A stretch of 64,000 nt of DNA from Streptomyces sp. NRRL F-2664. Lineage in GTDB: Bacteria; Actinomycetota; Actinomycetes; Streptomycetales; Streptomycetaceae. Below, piece after piece: positions 23,022 to 33,008 of the stretch; position 1 is the stretch's first letter, and each line of letters starts with the position of its first letter. A program made the translations under genes and the position numbers. The notes under the pieces were generated by a model that saw nothing but the letters and a program-made list of their open reading frames with translations, made no database searches and had not been told where the DNA came from. Location of the stretch: contig NZ_JOFX01000007.1 in NCBI RefSeq assembly GCF_000719345.1, positions 147,075 through 211,074 on the forward strand, in the 5' to 3' direction.

Positions 23022-23622
23022 TGGACACGTCCAGTTCGCCCAGCAGGGAGCGCAGCAGCGGCATGGACAGCCCGATCACATTGCCGTGATCCCCGTCGAT
23101 GCCGTCGATGAACGGCGCCGACAGCCCGTCCAGGGTGAACGCACCCGCCACGTGCAGCGGCTCACCGCTGGCCACGTACGCCGCCACCTCCGCGTCCGTC
23201 GGCTCGCCGAAGCGGACCGTCGTCGACGCCGTGGCCGACACCTGCCGCCCGGTCGCCGTGTCGATCACGCAGTGCCCGGTCCGCAGCACACCGGCCCGGC
23301 CGCGCATCGCCTTCCAGCGCGCGGTGGCCTCGTCGGCGTCCGCGGGCTTGCCCAGCGCCTCGCCGTCCAGTTCCAGGACCGAGTCGCAGCCGATCACCAG
23401 GGCGCCGGCGGCCTCGTCCAGGCCGGCCACCACGGCCGCCTTCGCCTCGGCCAGCGCGAGCGCCAGCGCGGCCGGCTCGTCGTGGTCCAGGGTGTCCTCG
23501 TCGAAGCCGCTGACGATCACGTGCGGGGCGAGGCCTGCCTGCCGCAGCAGGTTCAGCCGGGCGGGGGAGGCGGAGGCGAGGACGACCTTGCGGGCGTTCG
23601 GGGGCTGGGGCGTGGCAGTCAT
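23002..23622 (-). CDS. maf: Maf-like nucleoside-triphosphate pyrophosphatase
   Basis: 206 residues from ATG 23622 (an ATG at 23631 is in frame). Typical Maf motifs are visible: N-terminal [30 protein letters not shown] with the catalytic Asp, and the C-terminal [14 protein letters not shown]. Maf proteins hydrolyse non-canonical nucleotides and affect septation. It follows mmpB in the leftward carboxylase unit. Confidence 0.92.
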   Translation of the reverse strand: MTATPQPPNARKVVLASASPARLNLLRQAGLAPHVIVSGFDEDTLDHDEPAALALALAEAKAAVVAGLDEAAGALVIGCDSVLELDGEALGKPADADEATARWKAMRGRAGVLRTGHCVIDTATGRQVSATASTTVRFGEPTDAEVAAYVASGEPLHVAGAFTLDGLSAPFIDGIDGDHGNVIGLSMPLLRSLLGELDVSITDLWA

Positions 23623-23653
23623 GCCCGCCATCGTAGGTGCGGCCGGGGGCGGC

Positions 23654-23788
23654 TCAGAAGTGGCTCACGCCGAGGACGTACACCACCACGAGCATGGCGA
23701 GGGCGAGCACCACGGTGAGCCGCCGGATCATCGCCTGCGCGTCGCGCATCTCCTCGGGCGGCTCGTTCTTCGGGTCGGACCAGAGCAT
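23654..23788 (-). CDS. mmpB: Morphogenic membrane protein MmpB
   Basis: 44-residue peptide: a hydrophilic N-terminus ([17 protein letters not shown]) and one C-terminal TM helix ([17 protein letters not shown]). It matches the small conserved Streptomyces membrane protein found between the carboxylase epsilon gene and maf. The product is implicated in morphogenesis; the mechanism is not evident from sequence. The gene lies 31 nt upstream of maf. Confidence 0.85.
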   Translation of the reverse strand: MLWSDPKNEPPEEMRDAQAMIRRLTVVLALAMLVVVYVLGVSHF

Positions 23789-23815
23789 GTTCCGATCCTG
23801 GCCCCGGGAACGGGT

Positions 23816-23847
23816 GCGGCGCCTGAGTACGGGTACTCAGGCGCCGC
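23816..23847. other. Perfect 15-bp palindrome with TGAGTAC core
   Basis: Left arm 23816-23830, two-base centre, right arm 23833-23847. It lies between accE (stop 20 nt away) and mmpB (start 27 nt away) and reads CTGAGTAC-GG-GTACTCAG at the core. It can be an intercistronic hairpin or a protein-binding palindrome. TGAGTAC half-sites recur at 63406-63492. Confidence 0.6.
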
Positions 23848-23867
23848 CCCGCGTTCACGTCATCCGG

Positions 23868-24080
23868 CTATCCGGGCCAATACGTACGGCCCCAGGCCCG
23901 CGGCCCCGGCTGCGGCAGCCGCCGCCGCGCCACCCGGGCCGGCGTCGACCACTCGTCCGCGACCTGCGGGGCGCCCGGCGGCGTCGCCGCGGCCAGCTGC
24001 GCCGCGCGTGCCCGGACCACCGCCAGTGCGGCGGCCAGCTCCTCAGGGGTCGGATTGCCCTTGACGACCTTGATCACCAC
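23868..24080 (-). CDS. accE: Acyl-CoA carboxylase epsilon subunit
   Basis: 70 residues. The N-terminal IKVVKGNPTPEELAAALAVV helix is the signature of the small epsilon subunit that stabilises the actinobacterial alpha-beta carboxylase. The C-terminus ends in the typical W-G-R-T-Y-W pattern. AGGAGG precedes the GTG start. It lies 18 nt downstream of the beta-subunit gene, consistent with a two-subunit operon; the biotinylated alpha subunit is not in this window. Confidence 0.9.
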   Translation of the reverse strand: MVIKVVKGNPTPEELAAALAVVRARAAQLAAATPPGAPQVADEWSTPARVARRRLPQPGPRAWGRTYWPG

Positions 24081-24098
24081 GGTGACCTCCTGGAGGGA

Positions 24099-25691
<1,593 letters not shown>

Positions 25692-25736
25692 CGGGGTCGC
25701 GGCTCCCTGCATGGTGTCAACTGCCTGGTCAATTGA

Positions 25737-25767
25737 TTGACTACTGCTGGCTACTGGTGCGTAGCGT
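25737..25767 (+). promoter_or_regulatory. Candidate promoter for birA
   Basis: TTGACT (25737-25742), 19-nt spacer, TAGCGT (25762-25767), 56 nt before the birA ATG. The long spacer weakens the call. Confidence 0.3.
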
Positions 25768-25822
25768 ATCGGCGGGCATGGCGCTCGGCAGTGCGGCGTT
25801 TGACACACCTACATTGGGTTGC

Positions 25823-26689
25823 ATGACGCCATCAGATGCATCAGCCGGAACCTCCGCGGGTCGTTGGTCGAGCCTGGAGCGGCCGCCGCTCAATGCCGCC
25901 GCGCTGCGGCGGGCCCTCGTCACCGGGGACGGGCTGTGGACCTCCCTGGAGGTGGTCGCCTCCACAGGGTCCACCAACACCGACCTCGCCGCACGGGCGC
26001 CGCAGCTGCCCGAGGGGGCCGTCCTCGTCGCCGAGGAGCAGAGCGCCGGGCGGGGCCGGCTCGACCGGAGCTGGGTCGCACCGGCCCGGTCCGGGCTGTT
26101 CTTCTCCGTGCTGTTCAAGCCCGGTGACGCCGTGCCGCAGGAGCAGTGGGGCTGGCTGACGCTGCTCGCCGGCGTGGCCACCGCGACCGGGCTCTCCCGG
26201 GCCGCCGGCGTGGACACCGCCCTCAAGTGGCCCAACGACCTGCTGGTCGGCGTGGCGGGTGAGGAGCGCAAGACCGGCGGCATCCTCGCGGAACGGGTCG
26301 CCGACGGCATCGTCGTCGGGATCGGGCTCAACGTCACCCTGACCCAGGAGGAGCTCCCGGTGCCGACCGCCGGCTCGCTGGCACTGGCCAAGGCCCCCGT
26401 CACCGACCGCGAGCCGCTGCTGAAGGCCGTCCTGCGGTCCCTGGAGGAGTGGTACGGGAACTGGCGCGCCGCCGCGGGCGACCCCGCCGCCAGCGGCCTC
26501 CAGGAGACCTACGCGGCGGGCTGCTCCACCCTCGGCCGGCACGTGCGCGCGGAGCTGCCGGGCGGCCGCTCCCTCACCGGAACGGCCGAAGCCGTCGACA
26601 GCGAGGGCCGCCTGGTGATCCGTACCGCCGAGGGGACCCACGAGGCGGTGGGCGCCGGCGACGTCGTCCACCTGCGATCCGTGCACTGA
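25823..26689 (+). CDS. birA: Biotin--[acetyl-CoA-carboxylase] ligase
   Basis: 288 residues. The ligase signature is complete: GSTNTDLA, the adenylation loop AGRGRLDRSW (GRGR), LKWPNDLLV, GGILAE and GIGLNV. There is no N-terminal helix-turn-helix domain, so it is a group I, non-repressor BirA. It attaches biotin to the carboxylase alpha subunit via biotinyl-AMP. It is placed head-to-head with the carboxylase genes. Confidence 0.94.
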   Translation: MTPSDASAGTSAGRWSSLERPPLNAAALRRALVTGDGLWTSLEVVASTGSTNTDLAARAPQLPEGAVLVAEEQSAGRGRLDRSWVAPARSGLFFSVLFKPGDAVPQEQWGWLTLLAGVATATGLSRAAGVDTALKWPNDLLVGVAGEERKTGGILAERVADGIVVGIGLNVTLTQEELPVPTAGSLALAKAPVTDREPLLKAVLRSLEEWYGNWRAAAGDPAASGLQETYAAGCSTLGRHVRAELPGGRSLTGTAEAVDSEGRLVIRTAEGTHEAVGAGDVVHLRSVH

Positions 26690-26908
26690 CCGGGCGGGGC
26701 CCGGCCGGCGGGGTCCGGCGCGCCGGGCCGGGTCCGGGCCGGCCGCGCCCCCCGGACCGCGGCGCGGGGCCGGGGGCCGTGCCCGGATCGAGGCCGGGCG
26801 GGGGAGTGAGCTACGGCACACCTGCCGTATGGTTTAGGCGATCCCGCTGCTCGTGGTGATCATCCGGTTCGGCAGGGCAGTGCGCACGGAATGGACAGGA
26901 GGCGGCCC

Positions 26909-28057
26909 TTGACCGTCGACGACTCTGCTTCCGGCACGTCCGCCCCCGGCCCCAGCGGTCCGGGCACCCCGATCGGGCGCGACCAGCACACCCCCCACCA
27001 CGAGGTGGACCACACCGTGCAGCCGACGGCGGACCCCCTCGCGATCCGCCTGGAGCAGCTGATCCTCGGGGCCGAGCGCCGGTACACGCCCTTCCAGGCC
27101 GCCCGGAGCGCCGGGGTCTCGATGGAGCTCGCCTCCCGCTTCTGGCGTGCCATGGGCTTCGCCGACATCGGCCAGGCCAGGGCGCTGACGGAAGCCGACG
27201 TGCTGGCCCTGCGCCGGCTCGCCGGCCTGGTGGAGGCCGGGCTGCTGTCCGAGCCGATGGCCGTGCAGGTGGCCCGGTCCACCGGGCAGACCACGGCGCG
27301 GTTGGCGGAGTGGCAGATCGACTCGTTCCTGGAGGGCCTCACGGAGCCGCCCGAGCCGGGGATGACCCGTACGGAGGTCACGTACCCCCTGGTCGAGCTG
27401 CTGCTGCCGGAGCTGGAGGAGTTCCTCGTCTACGTCTGGCGCCGCCAGCTGGCGGCGGCCACCGGGCGCGTGGTGCAGGTCGCCGACGACGAGGAGATGG
27501 TCGACCGGCGGCTCGCGGTGGGCTTCGCCGACCTGGTGGGCTTCACCCGCCTGACGCGCCGGCTGGAGGAGGAGGAGCTCGGCGAGCTGGTCGAGTCCTT
27601 CGAGACGACCGCGGCGGACCTGGTGGCCGCGTACGGCGGCCGCCTGATCAAGACGCTGGGTGACGAGGTGCTGTACGTCGCCGACGACGCGGCGACGGCG
27701 GCGGAGATCGCGCTGCGGCTCATCGAGACGATGGAGGCGGACCCGCAGATGCCCGAGCTGCGGGTCGGGATCGCCTTCGGCACGGTGACGACCCGGATGG
27801 GTGACGTCTTCGGGACCACGGTGAACCTCGCGAGCCGGCTGACCTCCATAGCCCCCAAGGACGCCGTCCTGGTGGACGGGGCGATGGCGGAGGAGCTGTC
27901 CCGGACCGGTGCCGCACCGGTGTCGGAGAAGGAGGCGGAGGCGGAGCCCGGCGAGGGCGCGGCCTACCGGTTCGCCCTCCAGCCGATGTGGCAGCGCCCG
28001 GTGCGCGGCCTGGGCGTCGTGGAACCCTGGTCCCTGACCCGCCGCAAACGCCGCTGA
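26909..28057 (+). CDS. cya: Class III adenylate/guanylate cyclase
   Basis: 382 residues from TTG 26909, chosen because GGAGG lies 6 nt upstream; ATG 26891 is in frame but has no RBS. The N-terminal half contains an adenylate-cyclase regulatory-type helical region (about 45-160). The C-terminal catalytic domain has the metal Asp in VGFADLVGFTRL, a second Asp in TLGDEVLYVADD, and transition-state Asn/Arg in VNLASRLTS. No membrane segment is present, so the enzyme is cytosolic. It resembles the Cya protein that makes cAMP for Streptomyces germination and development. Confidence 0.9.
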   Translation: MTVDDSASGTSAPGPSGPGTPIGRDQHTPHHEVDHTVQPTADPLAIRLEQLILGAERRYTPFQAARSAGVSMELASRFWRAMGFADIGQARALTEADVLALRRLAGLVEAGLLSEPMAVQVARSTGQTTARLAEWQIDSFLEGLTEPPEPGMTRTEVTYPLVELLLPELEEFLVYVWRRQLAAATGRVVQVADDEEMVDRRLAVGFADLVGFTRLTRRLEEEELGELVESFETTAADLVAAYGGRLIKTLGDEVLYVADDAATAAEIALRLIETMEADPQMPELRVGIAFGTVTTRMGDVFGTTVNLASRLTSIAPKDAVLVDGAMAEELSRTGAAPVSEKEAEAEPGEGAAYRFALQPMWQRPVRGLGVVEPWSLTRRKRR

Positions 28058-28588
28058 CCCCACGTGCCTGCGGGAGGGCCCGGCGGGGGCCGCTGGGCGG
28101 GCCGGAGTCGCTGGGCAGGGCCTGACCCGCCGGGCTCCGGCGATGCGGGCACCCGCGCCCCGGCACCGGCGCCGTGCGCTGCGGACGTGGCCCTGCGCGG
28201 GTGAGTGCGGACGGTGCCGAACCCATCGGGCGCCACCGGCGCGGGCATCCGCCCCCGGGCACTGGCGCCCTGCGGCCGGATGCCGCCAGACGGGCCCGAC
28301 CCCCCCGCCGGCTGTGCGAACCCGGCCACGGCGATCCGGTCCTTGGGTCGCACGTCGGCGAACCCGGCCGGGCGGCGCCGAAGCCGCCGTGCGTCGAGGC
28401 CCCCACACCCCCCGGGCGCTCGGGGGCGTGTCCCGGAGCGGCCTGTACCCCGGCCGGGTGGCCGAGAGGCGTAGGGCGGTCGGGTCGGGCGGGGCCCTGT
28501 GACCGGACTGCTGGGGGGCGGGGGCCCTACCGATCGGCGGGAGAGCGCCTACTATCCCGACGTAACGTTCGTTAACCGGGAGGGTCCT
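28058..28588. other. Long GC-rich intergenic region without a convincing gene
   Basis: 531 nt between cya and the enoyl-CoA hydratase gene. Open frames exist on both strands but show no RBS, family signature or normal codon bias. An imperfect direct repeat of about 38 nt (GCGGGCAYCCGC cores at 28145 and 28239) is visible. Only the last 40 nt look functional (promoter and palindrome at 28550-28574). Confidence 0.6.
28550..28574 (+). promoter_or_regulatory. -10 box and TetR-like palindrome before the enoyl-CoA hydratase gene
   Basis: TACTAT (28550-28555) fits a -10 hexamer. Eight bases on, TAACG-TT-CGTTA (28563-28574) is a perfect inverted repeat lying over the expected transcription start and 14 nt before the ATG. 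The pattern resembles operators of TetR regulators of fatty-acid or phenylacetate degradation. Confidence 0.5.
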
Positions 28589-29386
28589 ATGGCGTCCGAG
28601 TTCGAGTCGGAGTTCGTGGCGGTGCGCCGCCACGAGGGCGGGGTCGCGGAGCTGGTCCTGGACCGCCCCAAGGCCATGAACGCGGTGTCCACCGACATGG
28701 CCCGCGCCATCGGCGCGGCCTGCGCCGCGCTGGCCGCGGACCGCTCCGTGCGGGTGGCCGTGCTCTCCTCCGCGGCGGAGCGGGCCTTCTGCGTCGGGGC
28801 CGACCTCAAGGAGCGCAACTCCCTGTCGGACGCCGAGCTGGTACGGCAGCGGCCGACCACGCGCGGGGCGTACGGGGGTGTGCTGGAGCTGCCCATGCCG
28901 ACGATCGCGGCGGTGCACGGGTTCGCGCTGGGCGGCGGCTTCGAGCTGGCCCTGGCCTGCGACGTGATCGTCGCCGACGAGACCGCGGTCGTCGGCCTGC
29001 CCGAGGTGTCGGTGGGTGTGATCCCGGGTGGCGGCGGTACGCAGCTGCTGCCGCGCCGCGTGGGCGCCGCGCGGGCCGCCGAGTTGATCTTCACGGCGCG
29101 CCGGGTGGAGGCCGCGGAGGCGCTGTCCCTGGGGCTGGTGGACTCCGTGGTCCCGGCGGGCCGGGACACCGACGAGGCGCTGGCGCTGGCGTCGCGGATG
29201 GCCGCGAACTCCCCGGTGGGCCTGCGCGCGGCCAAGCGCGCGCTGCGCCTGGGGCACGGGATGGACCTGGCGGCGGGTCTGGAGATCGAGGACGCCGCGT
29301 GGCGCACGGTCGCTTTCTCGGGTGACCGCGCGGAGGGCGTGGCGGCCTTCAACGAGAAGCGCAAGCCGAACTGGCCGGGGGAGTAG
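28589..29386 (+). CDS. Enoyl-CoA hydratase/isomerase family protein
   Basis: 265 residues from ATG 28589 after GGGAGG. Crotonase-fold oxyanion segments are seen in AFCVGADLKER and AAVHGFALGGGFELAL, and catalytic Glu positions are retained in LPEVSVGVIPGGGGTQ. It probably hydrates 2-enoyl-CoA in beta-oxidation. It is monocistronic in appearance, with its own -10 and palindrome. Confidence 0.9.
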   Translation: MASEFESEFVAVRRHEGGVAELVLDRPKAMNAVSTDMARAIGAACAALAADRSVRVAVLSSAAERAFCVGADLKERNSLSDAELVRQRPTTRGAYGGVLELPMPTIAAVHGFALGGGFELALACDVIVADETAVVGLPEVSVGVIPGGGGTQLLPRRVGAARAAELIFTARRVEAAEALSLGLVDSVVPAGRDTDEALALASRMAANSPVGLRAAKRALRLGHGMDLAAGLEIEDAAWRTVAFSGDRAEGVAAFNEKRKPNWPGE

Positions 29387-29573
29387 CCCCACCTGCCGGG
29401 GCCCGGCCCACTCCGGGTGCTGCCCCGGTGCCACGGGCCGGGGCTCGGCCCGGGTGGGTGGCCGGCCGGACGGATCGCCGCGCCTGCGGCCCTCGGCCCG
29501 CCTCGGTTGCCGGGGCCGGCCGGCGCCGGGAGTCGGGGGCGGTGCGGGCCGGGGGGAGCTTGGGCGGGCCAAA

Positions 29574-29617
29574 AACTGGCGCCAATTATCTCAAAATCAG
29601 ACAAAAGTCCCTAACCT
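29574..29617 (+). promoter_or_regulatory. Palindrome and possible -10 before the diguanylate cyclase gene
   Basis: AAcTGGCGCCAaTT (29574-29587) is a 14-bp palindrome with one mismatched pair, inside an AT-rich island that stands out from the flanks. TAACCT (29612-29617) lies 6 nt before ATG 29624, as in leaderless Streptomyces mRNAs. No -35 match was found and no BldD-type site is evident. Confidence 0.35.
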
Positions 29618-29623
29618 GGGGTG

Positions 29624-30742
29624 ATGGGAGCTGACGGGCGGCTGCGAGCCGTGGTGGGCCTCGCTCAGGCGATGGCCGCGGCGTGCACGCCGCGCGACAG
29701 TGTGCGTGCGGCCGCGCGGGGCGCACGGCTGGCGATGGACGGCTCGTTCGCCGCGATCTCCGCGTGGGAGCGCGAGCGCGGTTGCCTGCGCGTGCTCGTC
29801 AACGAGGGCGAGCGACGGGTGGGCGAGGAGGAGTTCCCCGAGGACGAGTCCTACCCGGTGCACGACTTCCCCGAGGTCACCGAGTTCCTCCATGAGCGGT
29901 GGGTGGGCGGCGGCGGCCCGCACGCCTGGGTGGAGAGCGCGGTGGGCGACCGGCCGGGGCGGCGCGTCGAGGCCCTGCGCCGCCGGGGCCGCGGTACGTG
30001 CGTGGTCGCACCCGTCGTGCTCAGCGGGCGGGCCTGGGGCGAGTTGTATGTGGCCCGGGACGAGGGGCTGCCCGACTTCGACGAGGACGACGCGGAGTTC
30101 GCCACCGTGCTCGCCGCTGTCGTCGCGGCCGGCCTCGCGCAGAACGAGCGCCTGGAGGAGGCTCGGCGGCTCGCCTTCACCGATCCGCTGACCGGCCTCG
30201 CCAACCGACGGGCGGTCGACATGCGCCTGGACGAGGCGCTGGAGGAGCACCGGCGGACCGGTGTCGTCGTCAGCCTCGTCGTCTGCGACCTCAACGGGCT
30301 GAAGAGGGTCAACGACACCCTCGGGCACGCCATGGGCGACCGGCTGCTGGAGCGGTTCGGGTCGGTGCTGAGCCTGTGCGGGGCCATGCTGCCCGGGGCG
30401 CTCGTGGCGCGCCTGGGCGGTGACGAGTTCTGCCTGGTCGGGGTCGGGCCCTCGGCCGACGACGTCGTCCGCGTGAGCGAGGAGCTGTGCACGCGCGCCG
30501 CCGCGCTGGAGCTCGGCGAGGGAGTGGCCTGCGGGGTGGCCTCCACCGGCGATCCGATCGGGCCGCTGAAGTCCTCCCGGCGCCTCTTCCGCCTCGCGGA
30601 CGCGGCCCAGTACAAGGCGAAGGCGGCGCGTTCGGCCGGGCCGGTGGTGGCGGGCCGGGACACGGCGGTGGTACGCCTCGCGGACGCCGCCGCCCAGGAG
30701 GAGGCGCCCGGCGAGCGGCGGCGCTTCCGCGGCCGGCCATGA
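29624..30742 (+). CDS. cdgE: GAF-GGDEF diguanylate cyclase
   Basis: 372 residues from ATG 29624 (GTG 29621 adds one residue). The N-terminal GAF-like sensor (about 1-165) is followed by a GGDEF domain with AFTDPLTGLANRRAVD and an intact active site RLGGDEFCLVG. No EAL domain and no membrane helix. It makes c-di-GMP, which controls BldD and the developmental switch in Streptomyces. Domain order and neighbours (cyclase, enoyl-CoA hydratase, hutH) match the CdgE locus as I recall it from S. coelicolor; the symbol rests on that. Confidence 0.82.
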   Translation: MGADGRLRAVVGLAQAMAAACTPRDSVRAAARGARLAMDGSFAAISAWERERGCLRVLVNEGERRVGEEEFPEDESYPVHDFPEVTEFLHERWVGGGGPHAWVESAVGDRPGRRVEALRRRGRGTCVVAPVVLSGRAWGELYVARDEGLPDFDEDDAEFATVLAAVVAAGLAQNERLEEARRLAFTDPLTGLANRRAVDMRLDEALEEHRRTGVVVSLVVCDLNGLKRVNDTLGHAMGDRLLERFGSVLSLCGAMLPGALVARLGGDEFCLVGVGPSADDVVRVSEELCTRAAALELGEGVACGVASTGDPIGPLKSSRRLFRLADAAQYKAKAARSAGPVVAGRDTAVVRLADAAAQEEAPGERRRFRGRP

Positions 30743-30872
30743 CCACGCCGGCCTGCCCGGCGCCGGCACTGCCCGCGCCGGCAGTCCCCGCGCCGCGCCC
30801 CGCGCCCGGCCCCCCGCCCGGCCCCGTCGGGTAAGGGGCCCGCTGGGTGCGCGATCGTGACAGTTCCAGCTA

Positions 30873-30901
30873 GTGACATGCAGCGATTCAATCCGTAGGG
30901 T
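30873..30901 (+). promoter_or_regulatory. hutH promoter, possibly leaderless
   Basis: GTGACA (30873-30878), 17-nt spacer, TAGGGT (30896-30901), which is 7 nt before ATG 30909. A second GTGACA lies 16 bp upstream (30857-30862). No Shine-Dalgarno sequence precedes the gene. Confidence 0.5.
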
Positions 30902-30908
30902 GCTGAAT

Positions 30909-32456
30909 ATGGATATGCACACTGTCGTGGTGGGGACGTCCGGTACCACCGCCGAGGACGTCATCGCCGTTGCCCGGGGCAACGCACGGGTCGAGCTGTC
31001 CGGCGAGGCGCTCGACGCCCTCGCCCGCGCCCGCGGGATCGTCGACGCGCTGGCCGCCAAGCCCGAGCCCGTCTACGGGGTGTCCACCGGGTTCGGCGCC
31101 CTCGCCTCCCGGCACATCAGTCCCGAGCTGCGGGCCCAGCTCCAGCGCAACATCGTCCGCTCGCACGCCGCCGGCATGGGTCCGCGCGTCGAGCGCGAGG
31201 TGGTCCGCGCGCTGATGTTCCTCCGGCTCAAGACCGTCGCCTCCGGCCACACCGGTGTGCGCCCCTCGGTGGCGCAGACCATGGCCGCCGTGCTGAACGC
31301 CGGGATCACCCCGGTCGTCCACGAGTACGGCTCCCTCGGCTGCTCCGGCGACCTGGCACCGCTGTCCCACTGCGCGCTCACTCTCATGGGCGAGGGCGAC
31401 GCCGAGGGCCCCGACGGCACCGTCCGGCCCGCCGGCGAGCTGCTCGCCGAGCACGGCATCGAGCCCGTCGAGCTCCGCGAGAAGGAGGGCCTCGCCCTCC
31501 TCAACGGCACCGACGGCATGCTCGGCATGCTGGTCATGGCCCTCGCCGACCTCGACCGGCTCTACAAGTCCGCCGACATCACCGCCGCCCTCACCCTGGA
31601 GGCGCTGCTCGGCACGGAGAAGGTCCTGCAGCCCGAGCTGCACGCCATCCGCCCGCACCCCGGCCAGGGCGCCTCCGCCGCCAACATGGCCGCCGTGCTG
31701 AAGGGCTCCGGGCTGACCGGGCACTTCCAGGAGGAGTCCGCACCGCGCGTGCAGGACGCGTACTCCGTGCGCTGCGCCCCGCAGGTGGCCGGCGCCGGCC
31801 GCGACACCATGGCGCACGCCGCCCTGGTCGCCTCCCGCGAGCTGGCCTCCGCCGTGGACAATCCGGTGGTGCTGCCCGACGGCCGCGTGGAGTCCAACGG
31901 CAACTTCCACGGCGCCCCCGTCGCCTACGTCCTGGACTTCCTCGCCATCGCCGCCGCCGACCTCGGCTCCATCGCCGAGCGCCGCACCGACCGGCTGCTC
32001 GACAAGAACCGCAGCCACGGCCTGCCGCCGTTCCTCGCGGAGGACGCCGGCGTGGACTCCGGTCTGATGATCGCCCAGTACACGCAGGCCGCCCTGGTCA
32101 GCGAGATGAAGCGGCTCGCCGTGCCGGCCTCGGCCGACTCGATCCCCTCCTCCGCCATGCAGGAGGACCACGTGTCGATGGGCTGGTCGGCCGCCCGCAA
32201 GCTGCGTACCGCCGTCGACAACCTGACGCGGATCATCGCCGTCGAGCTGTACGCGGCCACCCGCGCCATCGAACTGCGGCACGGGCTGACGGCCGCCCCG
32301 GCCAGCCTCGCCGCGATCGCCGGAGCACGCGCGGCGGGCGTGCAGGGGCCGGGGCCGGACCGTTTCCTCGCCCCCGACCTGGCCGCCGCCGACGAGTTCG
32401 TCCGTACGGGCGGGCTGGTCGCCGCGGTGGAGTCGGTGACGGGCCCGCTCGCCTGA
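30909..32456 (+). CDS. hutH: Histidine ammonia-lyase
   Basis: 515 residues from ATG 30909; ATG 30915 is the alternative, giving an MHTVVVG start. The enzyme deaminates histidine to urocanate. The prosthetic MIO triad is encoded as Cys145-Ser146-Gly147 in GSLGCSGDLAPLSH, where most HALs have Ala-Ser-Gly; the Cys form is, as I recall, usual for streptomycete enzymes. Catalytic Tyr (VYGVSTGFG) and the C-terminal QEDHVSMG are present. Monocistronic between its own promoter and a strong terminator. Confidence 0.95.
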   Translation: MDMHTVVVGTSGTTAEDVIAVARGNARVELSGEALDALARARGIVDALAAKPEPVYGVSTGFGALASRHISPELRAQLQRNIVRSHAAGMGPRVEREVVRALMFLRLKTVASGHTGVRPSVAQTMAAVLNAGITPVVHEYGSLGCSGDLAPLSHCALTLMGEGDAEGPDGTVRPAGELLAEHGIEPVELREKEGLALLNGTDGMLGMLVMALADLDRLYKSADITAALTLEALLGTEKVLQPELHAIRPHPGQGASAANMAAVLKGSGLTGHFQEESAPRVQDAYSVRCAPQVAGAGRDTMAHAALVASRELASAVDNPVVLPDGRVESNGNFHGAPVAYVLDFLAIAAADLGSIAERRTDRLLDKNRSHGLPPFLAEDAGVDSGLMIAQYTQAALVSEMKRLAVPASADSIPSSAMQEDHVSMGWSAARKLRTAVDNLTRIIAVELYAATRAIELRHGLTAAPASLAAIAGARAAGVQGPGPDRFLAPDLAAADEFVRTGGLVAAVESVTGPLA

Positions 32457-32475
32457 CCCTCCGCATCGGTACCGC

Positions 32476-32529
32476 ACGAACGGCGGGGGCCGCCCCGGGA
32501 CGGATCCCGGAGCGGCCCCCGCCGTTCGT
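32476..32529. terminator. Strong bidirectional terminator after hutH
   Basis: Outer 18-bp perfect stem (32476-32493 with 32512-32529), one mismatch, inner 6 bp, loop CGGA (32501-32504). It lies between convergent genes. Confidence 0.85.
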
Positions 32530-32562
32530 TTGCCCTGTGCCCGCGAGCCGGCTGCCGCGGGG

Positions 32563-32901
32563 TCACGCCCCGGGGGAGCGGCGCACCGAGAAGGCCACGA
32601 AGGCAGCCCCGACACCGAGGCAGAAGGTCCCGCCCAGCAGGTACGGGGTGGTGTCGACCGAACCGGTGTCCGCGAGCGAGAGGGACTGCGCCCGAGCGCC
32701 GGAAGCGGAAGGGGCCGAGCCCGTGATGGTCCCGGTGGCCGCCGCCCCGTCGGCCGTGACCGCGGTGTTCGCGCCCGCGGGTACGCCGGAGGCTCTCTCC
32801 GCCGGGTCCGGCGCGGTCGCACCAGCCGAGGGCACGAACCACAGGGCGGCGAGGAGGGTGGTCGCTCCGAGAGCGGTGAGCAGCGGTCGCCGTGCGGACA
32901 C
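32563..32901 (-). CDS. Small secreted LADTG-anchored (class E sortase substrate) protein
   Basis: 112 residues from GTG 32901 after GGGGG. Signal peptide about 1-29 (hydrophobic core LLTALGATTLLAALWF, cleavage near AGA). A low-complexity Ala/Thr/Ser/Gly spacer follows, then LADTG (76-80), a hydrophobic helix (about 87-105) and an RR-containing tail. This is a complete cell-wall sorting signal of the LAxTG type used by Streptomyces class E sortases (as in long chaplins). With only about 46 residues between signal and anchor, the mature protein is tiny. No sortase gene is nearby. Confidence 0.75.
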   Translation of the reverse strand: MSARRPLLTALGATTLLAALWFVPSAGATAPDPAERASGVPAGANTAVTADGAAATGTITGSAPSASGARAQSLSLADTGSVDTTPYLLGGTFCLGVGAAFVAFSVRRSPGA

Positions 32902-32995
32902 GGTGCGATCCCCCTTGTGGCAGCAGCGAATTGGCCGTGTGCGGTGATGCTACGGAAAGGGGCGGGTCGTGGGAAAGTCAGGGCTTCCGCGGGCT

Positions 32996-33001
32996 TACTC
33001 T
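32996..33001 (+). promoter_or_regulatory. -10 box for a possibly leaderless gene
   Basis: TACTCT, 7 nt before ATG 33009, with no Shine-Dalgarno sequence in between. Confidence 0.3.
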
Positions 33002-33008
33002 CCGTCGT

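Noticed and set aside
29574..29623. BldD box before the diguanylate cyclase gene
   Set aside because: No AGTGA-N-TCAC-type palindrome could be found in the region; only a TGGCGCCA palindrome is present.
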